This document shows, piece by piece, positions 51,761 to 58,517 of a stretch of 58,517 nucleotides of DNA. The number at the start of each line of letters is the position of its first letter. Position 1 is the first letter of the stretch. The position numbers and the translations under genes are program-made. Location: NCBI GenBank assembly GCA_004322215.1, contig SCSM01000017.1:1-58517 (forward strand). The letters run 5' to 3'. Source of the stretch: Bacteroidota bacterium. GTDB lineage: Bacteria; Bacteroidota; Ignavibacteria; Kapaibacteriales; UBA2268. The notes below the pieces were generated by a model, which was not told where the DNA came from, searched no databases, and worked only from the letters and a program-made list of their open reading frames with translations.

Positions 51761-51817
51761 TAAACCTCTAACCATCTACAATCTAAACATCTACTCTCTT
51801 AACCTCTACCCTCTAAT
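51761..51817 (-). repeat. Degenerate TTAGAGG-like tandem words
   Basis: Between the converging propeller and typA genes. On the minus strand it reads as a loose series of 7-8-mers: TTAGAGG, GTAGAGG, TTAAGAGA, GTAGATG, TTTAGATT, GTAGATG, GTTAGAGG, TTTAGG. This is a degenerate repeat without coding sense and with no hairpin. Confidence 0.5.
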
Positions 51818-51835
51818 CATGAATTGTGAATTAAA

Positions 51836-53644
51836 TTACTCCTTCTTGTTTCTTCTCTTATTAGGGTCAAGCTCCATTTTGCGAAGCCGTATGTTTTCCG
51901 GTGTAATTTCAATCAGCTCATCCTCGGCAATGAATTCTATGCACTGGTCGAGCGACAGCTTCCTGCAAGGGCGAAGAACAACAGTTGCATCTGAATTAGA
52001 TGCCCTCATATTAGTAAGTTTTTTCTCTTTTGTTATATTCACATTCAAGTCCTGCGATTTATTTCTTTCGCCGACAATCATACCGGAATAAACTTCGTAA
52101 CCCGGCTCGATGAATAACTCACCGCGGTCTTCCATGCCGTAAGCTGCATTGGCAGTTGCTCTGCCCTGCCTGTCGGCAACCAATGCACCTGTCGACCTTT
52201 GCGGAATTGCACCGAACCATGGCTCGTACCCTTCGAATATCGTATTCATCACTCCGGCGCCTTTTGTATCTGTAAGGAATTGGCTTCTGAAACCAATCAA
52301 TCCACGTGATGGAATCCTGAATTCCATGTTCACCCTGCCGTTTCCACTGTGAGTGATATTCGACATTATTCCCTTTCTGACAGCCAGCTTTGAAGTGAGT
52401 GTGCCTATAAATTCTTCGGGTATATCGAGGAAAAGCCATTCAACCGGTTCACATTGTTGTCCGTCAATCTCTTTTGTGATTACCTGCGGTTTCGACACCA
52501 TAAATTCAAAACCCTCTCGCCTCATTGTTTCTATTAACACCGCCATCTGAAGTTCACCCCTTCCGCATACTTCGAAAGCATCTGTCCTGTCGAGATATTT
52601 CAATTCGATTGCGACATTTCTCAGCATCTCTCTTTCGAGCCGTTCTTTCAGATGCCGTGTGGTGAGGAATTTACCTTCCCTTCCGGCAAAGGGACTGTCG
52701 TTAACATAAAAAATCATTGACAATGTCGGCTCATCTACTTTTATTCTCGGTAAAGGTTTCGGATTCTCACTCGATGTGATTGTGTCCCCGATTTCAAGAT
52801 TGTTAACGCCGGCAATTGCTATTATATCTCCCGCCTCGACCTGTGTTACCTGCTTTTTCTTCAATCCCTGGAAATTGAACAGAGCGGAAAATTTAATCCC
52901 GTTAATAATCTTATCTTCAACTACCAATGAATATGTTTTGTTCATCTCGAGTATGCCATGCGACAGCCGTCCGATTGCAATCTGTCCGACATAAGAATCA
53001 TAGTCAAGATTGGTAACCAGGAATTGCGGCACTTCGTTATCATCGGCTTCAGGACCGGGTATTTCAGAAAGAATAGATTCGAACAATGGCTTCAGGTCTT
53101 CGTTGTCATCACCCAATTCACTATGAGCCACACCTGTTTTCGCATTAGTATATAGGATTTTAAATTCAATCTGCTCATCCTGTGCATCTAAGTCAATGAA
53201 CAAATCATACACTTCATTAATGACCTGCTGAATCCTTGCATCCGGACGGTCAATCTTGTTGATTACAAGTATAATAGGAAGTTTTTTTGCAAGCGCTTTT
53301 TTAACGACAAACCTTGTCTGTGGCAGAGGACCTTCACTCGCATCCACGAGAATCAAAGCACCGTCAACGAGATTTAAGCTTCGTTCCACCTCGCCTCCGA
53401 AATCGGCATGACCGGGTGTATCGATAATATTAATCTTGACATCTTTATAAAATATCGAAGTGTTCTTCGCCATTATTGTTATTCCGCGTTCCTTTTCGAG
53501 GTCCATCGAATCCATAATCCTGTCCTCGACATACTGGTTATCCCTGAAGGTTCCGCTTTGCTTCAACATTCCGTCAACGAGTGTCGTCTTACCATGGTCA
53601 ACATGAGCAATGATTGCTATGTTTCTTATATTCTCTTTTCTCAT
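51836..53644 (-). CDS. typA: Translational GTPase TypA/BipA
   Basis: 602 aa, normal length. Ribosome-associated GTPase of the EF-G/LepA group involved in 50S assembly and stress or cold adaptation. G1 AHVDHGKTT at 13-21, G2/switch I around EKERGITIMAKNTS, G3 DTPGHADFGGEVERSL at about 75-90, G4 NKID in VINKIDRPDA, then domains II, III and V: YDSYVGQIAIGRL, EPTLSMIFYVNDSPFAGREGKF, CGRGELQMAVLIETMRREGFE, and RGLIGFRSQFLTDTKGAGVMN, characteristic of the BipA C-terminal domain. Its start lies 320 nt from the histidine kinase gene, divergently transcribed, with operator-like repeats between them. Composition is that of a core gene. Confidence 0.97.
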   Translation of the reverse strand: MRKENIRNIAIIAHVDHGKTTLVDGMLKQSGTFRDNQYVEDRIMDSMDLEKERGITIMAKNTSIFYKDVKINIIDTPGHADFGGEVERSLNLVDGALILVDASEGPLPQTRFVVKKALAKKLPIILVINKIDRPDARIQQVINEVYDLFIDLDAQDEQIEFKILYTNAKTGVAHSELGDDNEDLKPLFESILSEIPGPEADDNEVPQFLVTNLDYDSYVGQIAIGRLSHGILEMNKTYSLVVEDKIINGIKFSALFNFQGLKKKQVTQVEAGDIIAIAGVNNLEIGDTITSSENPKPLPRIKVDEPTLSMIFYVNDSPFAGREGKFLTTRHLKERLEREMLRNVAIELKYLDRTDAFEVCGRGELQMAVLIETMRREGFEFMVSKPQVITKEIDGQQCEPVEWLFLDIPEEFIGTLTSKLAVRKGIMSNITHSGNGRVNMEFRIPSRGLIGFRSQFLTDTKGAGVMNTIFEGYEPWFGAIPQRSTGALVADRQGRATANAAYGMEDRGELFIEPGYEVYSGMIVGERNKSQDLNVNITKEKKLTNMRASNSDATVVLRPCRKLSLDQCIEFIAEDELIEITPENIRLRKMELDPNKRRNKKE

Positions 53645-53713
53645 AATACTCTATTTAAAAAATGGTTAATGACACAATAAATAAGAATAAATTGTAAAAA
53701 ATAATTCTTTGTT

Positions 53714-53769
53714 ATTGTTCAATATACTGAACAATATTTGAATTTTTTGTGAAGTATACTGAACAATAT
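53714..53769. promoter_or_regulatory. Operator-like repeats between typA and the histidine kinase
   Basis: TATACTGAACAATAT occurs twice as an exact direct repeat, at 53723-53737 and 53755-53769, 32 bp apart (about three helix turns). The first copy also forms an inverted repeat ATTGTTCA-6-TGAACAAT (53714-53735). The 320-nt divergent spacer between typA and the kinase holds no gene, and these repeats are its only clear feature. They look like binding sites for a dimeric regulator. Confidence 0.6.
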
Positions 53770-53964
53770 CATAAAATCAAAATAAATTAAATATATGTTT
53801 ATTTATAAATTCCGTTTATTATCGTGTTATTATAATGATACTTATCGTTTCCTGGTTAATCTTATTATTCCCAAATAATTTTTTATCTTTGAAATTGGTT
53901 GAAAATATAATATCTTTTTATTAATAAAGGTTATTACACCTGATTGTTATCGGAGCACAATTAA

Positions 53965-55569
53965 ATGGCATTAAAAATATCACTGAAGATGCGTCTGACT
54001 TTCTGGTACAGTGCGATTGTTGTGCTGTCACTCTCACTCTTTGGGGTATATATGTATCTGTCAGTCTCCAATGAATTGCATGCCAATCTCGATGCATCTC
54101 TTGCAAACGTTGCAATGTCTCTCGATAATATTATTAAAGAAAATACAATCGAAGGAATTCGTCAGAAAACAGAAAAAAGAACTAAAGGTACTCAGGATAA
54201 ATTTGCTCTTTTCAGGGAAGATGAGAAAAGAAGATTCGTTGGACCTCTTCGTCCCGGAAGCGAAAAGAAGGAATCGGATGACGACAAAGGAATGGTCTGG
54301 TCTGCAATCTACCAGCATATTCTTCTGGAACCGAAAAATTACTTTCTTCAGATTGCTGATACAAACAATCATATAGTCTGGCGTTCCGAAAATTTAAAAT
54401 CCGATTCATTGCCGGTTATAATGTATTATTCACTCAAAATGCAGGTTACAAGCGACTCTGTACTTGTCAAGGGCTCATCGTCTTTTACGATTCCTCCTTC
54501 AATTATTACATTACACGAGGATGTTGACTCTGCTTTTTCTTATGTTGACCACGAGGGAGAAGAATTGCGTCTCTTTGTTAAAAGAACTAACAATGCAGTT
54601 ATATCAATTGGCTACACATCGAGCGTCATTGAAAATCAGCTCCGCCAATTATTCTTTGCATTGCTTGTTGCTTTCCCTCTGATTTTATTAGTCTCGATTG
54701 CTGGCGGTTTTTTCCTTGCGAAAATTTCACTTCGCCCGGTTGACGAAATAACTCAGACAGCAAACGATATTACTGCAAAACACCTCAGCAAAAGATTACC
54801 CGAAATGACGATTAACGATGAATTGGGACGGCTCACACGCACTTTGAATGAGATGATTGAACGCCTTGAAAATTCTTTCATCCAAATTCGACAGTTTACT
54901 TCCGATGCTTCTCATGAATTGAAAACACCCTTGACTATTCTGAGAGGTGAGCTTGAAATTGCCTTGCACAGTCAGAAATCAACCGAAGAGTATGAAGGAG
55001 TTCTGATTAGTGCATTAGAAGAAGTTCAGAGATTGTCTAATGTTGTAGAAACTCTTCTCGAGCTTTCCCGTGCAGATACAGGTCAGGTCAGAATGAATTT
55101 CGAAGAATCAGATCTGTCAAAATTGCTTTATGACATTGTTGAGGATTCTATTATATTGGCCGAATCAAAAGATATTAAAATTATTCCCAAAATTGAAAAA
55201 GAGTTGATTATTGATTTCGATTCGGCAAGAATACATCAGGCAATATTGAATGTTATTGATAATGCGATTAAATATACACATAATGGAGGAGAAATATCAA
55301 TTGAGCTGAAAAAGGGAAAAATATTCAGTGAAATAATTGTAACAGACAACGGGATGGGAATGGAAGAAGAAGAGTTAGAACACATATTCGACAGGTTCTA
55401 TCGCATTGACAAAGCGAGGTCGAGCAATGTACAGGGATTCGGACTCGGTCTGTCAATCGTTAATTGGATTGTCGAAGCCCACAGGGGCAGAATCGAAATT
55501 AAAAGTAAGCTGAATGAAGGAACAGTCTTTACAATATTTCTTCTTAATAATCACGGATTATTTGTGTAA
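53965..55569 (+). CDS. Sensor histidine kinase (CusS/QseC-like)
   Basis: 534 aa. Transmembrane helix 1 at about 12-32, a periplasmic sensor of about 190 residues with no named fold, helix 2 at about 228-252, then HAMP (LRPVDEITQTANDITAKHLSKRLPE), HisKA with phospho-acceptor His317 in FTSDASHELKTPLTI, and HATPase_c with N-box NVIDNAIKYTHNGGEI, G1 TDNGMGM, F-box HIFDRFYRIDKARS and G2 GFGLGLSIVNWIVE. This is the standard layout of metal- or envelope-sensing kinases. No response-regulator gene lies next to it in this window, unlike most relatives. The next gene is metabolic and transcribed the same way after 188 AT-rich nt. The signal sensed is unknown. Confidence 0.95.
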   Translation: MALKISLKMRLTFWYSAIVVLSLSLFGVYMYLSVSNELHANLDASLANVAMSLDNIIKENTIEGIRQKTEKRTKGTQDKFALFREDEKRRFVGPLRPGSEKKESDDDKGMVWSAIYQHILLEPKNYFLQIADTNNHIVWRSENLKSDSLPVIMYYSLKMQVTSDSVLVKGSSSFTIPPSIITLHEDVDSAFSYVDHEGEELRLFVKRTNNAVISIGYTSSVIENQLRQLFFALLVAFPLILLVSIAGGFFLAKISLRPVDEITQTANDITAKHLSKRLPEMTINDELGRLTRTLNEMIERLENSFIQIRQFTSDASHELKTPLTILRGELEIALHSQKSTEEYEGVLISALEEVQRLSNVVETLLELSRADTGQVRMNFEESDLSKLLYDIVEDSIILAESKDIKIIPKIEKELIIDFDSARIHQAILNVIDNAIKYTHNGGEISIELKKGKIFSEIIVTDNGMGMEEEELEHIFDRFYRIDKARSSNVQGFGLGLSIVNWIVEAHRGRIEIKSKLNEGTVFTIFLLNNHGLFV

Positions 55570-55757
55570 GTAATTTAGAATTTTTAATGATAAATGAGCT
55601 AAAAAACAAGTTCTTTTTTTAAATACTTTTCTTATCTGATTATTTAAAAATTTAGTCATTGAAAATTCATTGAAGATTTTAAATTGAAAAATTGAAAATT
55701 ATGATAAAATATAATCAATAAATAAATTATAATAATTAGTTATTAAAAGGAGTTTAA

Positions 55758-56897
55758 ATGGCTGAACAGAGAAAGAAAAAGGAACATTACAAAATTGCAT
55801 GGTTACCCGGAGACGGCATTGGTATTGAGGTTTTGGAAGCAGCAAGAATCGTACTCGATAAACTGAATCTGAATGCAGAATATATTCACGGGGACATCGG
55901 CTGGGAATTTTGGTGCAAAGAAGCAGATGCATTACCTCAAAGAACACTTGATTTATTGAACGATGTTGACGCTGCTATGTTCGGTGCTATCACTTCAAAA
56001 CCGATGAAGGCAGCAGAAGCAGAGCTCATTCCTGAGCTTCGGGGAAAGGGTTTGATTTACCGTTCACCTATTGTAAGAATGAGACAGCTTTTCGATTTGT
56101 ATATTTGCCTGCGTCCAACAAAAGCTTATCCCGGCAATCCTCTGAATTTCAGGGATAATATTGATTTGGTCATGTTCAGGGAAAACACCGAAGACTTGTA
56201 TTCCGGTGTCGAGTTTAATCCTGTTCCTCAGGAACTTTCTGATACACTCGCAAAATTATCAAAGCCGTTTTCTGCTTTTAAGGATTTAAAGGATGATGAA
56301 TATGCTGTTTCGTGCAAAATAAATACAAATAAAGGTTGTGAAAGGATTATCAGAGCAGCTTATGAATTTGCACGTAAATTCGGTAGAAAGAAAGTTACGA
56401 TTGTGCATAAGGCAAATGTCGTTAGAGCAACTGACGGACTTTTCCTCGAAATCGGGAAAGAAGTGGCAAAAGAATTTCCCGAAATTCAATTCGATGAAGC
56501 AAATGTTGATGCTATGACAATGTGGCTTTTGAAAAATCCGAGTAACTATGATGTTCTTGTTGCACCTAATCTGTATGGCGACATTGTTTCCGATTTATGT
56601 GCTCAAATGGTTGGTGGACTTGGCTTTGGCTGTTCCGGAAATATTGGTGATAAGCTTGCGGTGTTCGAACCGACACACGGCTCTGCACCAAAATATACGG
56701 GTATGTACAAAGTAAATCCTATTGCAACCATACTTGCGGCAAAGATGATGCTCGACTGGCTCGGTGAAACAGAGAAAGCTGAAGCACTCGAAAAAGCTAC
56801 TGCCGATGTCATTAAAGAAGGCAAGGTCAGGACTTATGATATGGGCGGTTCGGCTAAGACATTGGATGTAGCAAATGCAATAGCTGAAAAATTATAA
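55758..56897 (+). CDS. Isocitrate/isopropylmalate dehydrogenase family enzyme
   Basis: 379 aa. NAD(P)-dependent beta-hydroxyacid oxidative decarboxylase: AWLPGDGIGIEVLEAA at 14-29, substrate loop RSPIVRMRQLFDLYICLRP at about 105-123 with Ser and Arg residues that contact the malate moiety, FRENTEDLYSGVEF, KANVVRATDGLFLE, metal site DAMTMWLLKNPSNYDVLVAPNLYGDIVSDL, and the coenzyme loop HGSAPKYTGMYKVNPIATILA. The SPIVRMR loop fits isocitrate or homoisocitrate better than isopropylmalate; KY after HGSAP recalls NADP-isocitrate enzymes, but the later conserved Arg is missing (YDMGG). No leuC/leuD or lysine genes are adjacent. A TCA-cycle isocitrate dehydrogenase is the simplest reading. An AGGAG ribosome site precedes the ATG. 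Confidence 0.85.
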   Translation: MAEQRKKKEHYKIAWLPGDGIGIEVLEAARIVLDKLNLNAEYIHGDIGWEFWCKEADALPQRTLDLLNDVDAAMFGAITSKPMKAAEAELIPELRGKGLIYRSPIVRMRQLFDLYICLRPTKAYPGNPLNFRDNIDLVMFRENTEDLYSGVEFNPVPQELSDTLAKLSKPFSAFKDLKDDEYAVSCKINTNKGCERIIRAAYEFARKFGRKKVTIVHKANVVRATDGLFLEIGKEVAKEFPEIQFDEANVDAMTMWLLKNPSNYDVLVAPNLYGDIVSDLCAQMVGGLGFGCSGNIGDKLAVFEPTHGSAPKYTGMYKVNPIATILAAKMMLDWLGETEKAEALEKATADVIKEGKVRTYDMGGSAKTLDVANAIAEKL

Positions 56898-56914
56898 TTT
56901 TATAAATTGAAAAT

Positions 56915-56980
56915 GTCAGTCTGAGCTTGTCGAAGACCGTTTTTAATAAGGTTATCACACTTCGACTTTACTCAGTGTGA
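56915..56980. repeat. REP-like pair (TGTCAGTCTGAGCTTGTCGA / CACACTTCGACTTTACTC)
   Basis: First half TGTCAGTCTGAGCTTGTCGA at 56915-56934, ending AGACCG. Second half at 56955-56980 with arms TCACACT and AGTGTGA. The two facing units share CTTCGAC/GTCGAAG in opposite orientation, so they form one longer inverted pair. Part of the same class as the TGTCAT repeats elsewhere in the window. Confidence 0.6.
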
Positions 56981-57009
56981 AATCATTTAAAAAAAATAAT
57001 TGTTTGTTT

Positions 57010-57930
57010 ATGAACTTCGATAATATTAAAAATATAAAAATCCACGATGTAGGGATGAGAGACGGATTGCAGATGGAAAGCGAATCCGTTGACATTGAAA
57101 CTAAAATCGAATGGATTGAGGAGCTAATCAAATCGGGTATTGATATTGTGCAAGTTGGCTCATTTGTTCACACAGTTAAAGTCCCTCAGATGGCTGACAC
57201 TGACGAATTGTTTCTGCATTTCAACAAACCGGAAAATAAACCTGCGAATACAATTCTCTCAGCTCTCATTCTGAATGAAAAAGGAATGGAACGCGGTTTG
57301 AATAGTGGTGTCGAAATGTTTTGCATGGGAGTCTCGGCAAGCGAAACCCACTCGATGAAAAATACAGGTATGAGCAGTGCAGAAGCTCAGACAAGAATTA
57401 TCAACATGGCAAAGGAACTGATGAATTCCGGCAAGCGTGTACAGGTATCTGTTCAATCCGCTTTCGGCTGCGGCTTCGAAGGAGACATCGCCGAAGATAA
57501 AGTTCTGGGAATTGTTAAGGAATATCTGAATGCCGGAATCAAAAACATAAGTCTTGCCGATACAGCCGGACATGGAAATCCAGCAAAGGTTCAACGGTTA
57601 TATTCTGCAATCCTTAAAATGGATAATGATATTGAAATGGCTTGTCATTTTCACAATACTTATGGAATGGGACTTGCCAATTGCCTTGTTGCTATAGAAG
57701 AAGGTGTTAAATATATCGAGACTGCATTCGGAGGGCTCGGCGGATGCCCGTTTACAAAGCTTGCCGCCGGAAATGTATGCACAGAAGACTTTGTCCATAC
57801 GCTTCAGAACATGGGGTATCGGAAGGATATTGACCTCGAAAGATTAATAAAAATAGCAAAGCATGCCAGCGGATTTTTTGTAAAAGACCTTCCCGGCTTT
57901 GTGTATAAATCGGGAGGGATTAATGACTGA
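57010..57930 (+). CDS. Hydroxymethylglutaryl-CoA lyase-like enzyme
   Basis: 306 aa from ATG 57010; an in-frame GTG at 56977 lies inside the REP-like pair and is rejected. DRE-TIM metallolyase fold: IHDVGMRDGLQMES at about 9-22 (the Arg-Asp pair for acyl-CoA and metal binding), VQVGSFVHTVKVPQMAD (strand 2), ETHSMKNTGMS, LADTAGHGNP, metal ligands in ACHFHNTYGMG, and active-site loop FGGLGGCPFTKLAAGN with the catalytic Cys. It would split HMG-CoA into acetyl-CoA and acetoacetate, the last step of leucine degradation. Related bacterial lyases use other acyl-CoAs. It follows the dehydrogenase by about 110 nt of repeat DNA. Its stop overlaps the stop of the convergent T9SS gene by 11 bp. Confidence 0.88.
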   Translation: MNFDNIKNIKIHDVGMRDGLQMESESVDIETKIEWIEELIKSGIDIVQVGSFVHTVKVPQMADTDELFLHFNKPENKPANTILSALILNEKGMERGLNSGVEMFCMGVSASETHSMKNTGMSSAEAQTRIINMAKELMNSGKRVQVSVQSAFGCGFEGDIAEDKVLGIVKEYLNAGIKNISLADTAGHGNPAKVQRLYSAILKMDNDIEMACHFHNTYGMGLANCLVAIEEGVKYIETAFGGLGGCPFTKLAAGNVCTEDFVHTLQNMGYRKDIDLERLIKIAKHASGFFVKDLPGFVYKSGGIND

Positions 57931-58517
57931 CAATAATTTTCCTATAGTATAAATTTTTACATAATTTTATTGTCAGCAAATAAATTCCACTCGGTTTGTT
58001 TTTCAGATTTAGAACTTCTATTGTTTTAGTGCCATTCAAATATATCCGTGAATTTAGAATTGTTTCTCCCAGTACATTGTATAATGTGTAATCTACCGTT
58101 GGATATTCGGATGTAATGATTTCAATGTTCAATTGTGATTCAGTTGGATTAGGGTATATTTTTATTAAATCATTGTTTAATTCTTCCGGTACTGAAGTTG
58201 TATAATTATAATCCTCCGAAAACTTCGATTTACAGCCGTTGGAATCTGTTATCTGCACTTTGTATCTTCCGTACTTATGTGGTGTATATTGTTTATCAAT
58301 AGCTCCTGTAATCTTATTCCCCTCATAATACCATTGATTACCATAATCGGCACTTGATATAAGTGCAGTATCCTGTATCGTTATTATTGGTTTCTCGGGC
58401 AATGGATTTACTGTCAGTTTACCTGTTTTGCTTATTGTACATCCGTTATTTCCTGTATATGTATATGTCATAGTATGTATGCCTGCTCCGGCGAGTGAAG
58501 GATAGAATAATCCAAGT
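57920..58517 (-). CDS. 3' end of a T9SS-sorted surface protein (5' end outside window)
   Basis: The frame is open to the window edge; the residues before the first Met (LGLFYPSLAGAGIHT, then MTYTYTG) continue the domain, so this is a fragment of at least 198 aa. SLAGAGIHTMTYTYTGNNGC is the repeated Ig-like module found in many Bacteroidota surface proteins. It is followed by a second Ig-like part (PEKPIITIQDTALISS, YGRYKVQITDSNGCKS) and a T9SS type-A tail (LIKIYPNPTESQLNIEI, NVLGETILNSRIY, KPSGIYLLTIKL, final RKIIVSH). The complete protein is probably a large multi-domain adhesin or enzyme. Confidence 0.85.
   Translation of the reverse strand, partial: LGLFYPSLAGAGIHTMTYTYTGNNGCTISKTGKLTVNPLPEKPIITIQDTALISSADYGNQWYYEGNKITGAIDKQYTPHKYGRYKVQITDSNGCKSKFSEDYNYTTSVPEELNNDLIKIYPNPTESQLNIEIITSEYPTVDYTLYNVLGETILNSRIYLNGTKTIEVLNLKNKPSGIYLLTIKLCKNLYYRKIIVSH

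Noticed and set aside
56977-57009. GTG start for the HMG-CoA-lyase-like gene
   Set aside because: Lies in the REP-like inverted pair; ATG 57010 begins the conserved domain.

Overview
The window looks like a chromosomal segment from a low-GC member of the Bacteroidota/Ignavibacteriota side of the FCB group. Seven proteins end in a type IX secretion (T9SS, Por) C-terminal sorting domain. Lipoproteins, DUF2723 and WG-repeat proteins are typical of that group, and several genes carry good Shine-Dalgarno sites. An Ignavibacteria- or Kapabacteria-like organism is my inference; no marker gene here settles it.

Layout. 0-3.3 kb: a lipoprotein with no proper start codon, a T9SS-exported lipase and a membrane-split PD-(D/E)XK protein. 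3.4-7.1 kb: tRNA-Pro, gmk and a 968-aa G-x-D-x-Y repeat/HEAT protein. 7.3-9.9 kb: a Cyc2-like porin-cytochrome followed 5 nt later by a monohaem cytochrome, then a cysteine-rich lipoprotein. 10-12.2 kb: a three-gene operon for a Sec-exported Hcp-like protein, a phage-collar protein and a T9SS cargo. 12.2-13.1 kb: a repeat-dense intergenic island. 13-19 kb: GH18 chitinase, T9SS cupredoxin, CAP lipoprotein, WG-repeat protein, cysteine-synthase-like enzyme, tRNA-His. 19-25 kb: lipoprotein, small membrane protein and an exported TldE/TldD pair.

25.4-36 kb holds a glycan-assembly locus: a triple methyltransferase (788 aa) and, one base after its stop, a 2,743-aa protein with six GT-A-like domains, a GT9, a GT4 and TPRs. 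36-37.3 kb carries queF and queD plus a stray second copy of the queD 3' end. 37.4-39.3 kb is an AT-rich gene fusing an ABC/SMC-type ATPase to a methyltransferase, the best candidate for an undescribed defence-type protein. A DUF2723 membrane protein follows, then a toxin-antitoxin graveyard (41.3-44.2 kb) with two frameshifted members. 44.4-58.5 kb: ECF sigma factor, hutU, DUF971 protein, a giant propeller/PKD T9SS protein, typA, an orphan histidine kinase, an isocitrate/isopropylmalate-type dehydrogenase, an HMG-CoA-lyase-like enzyme and the 3' end of another T9SS protein.

Genes acting together: the two cytochromes (electron transfer across the envelope), TldD/TldE, QueD/QueF, the glycosyltransferase/methyltransferase pair, and the TA pairs. 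Intergenic DNA is rich in small palindromic repeats, several of which share outer flanks but differ in their inner stem.
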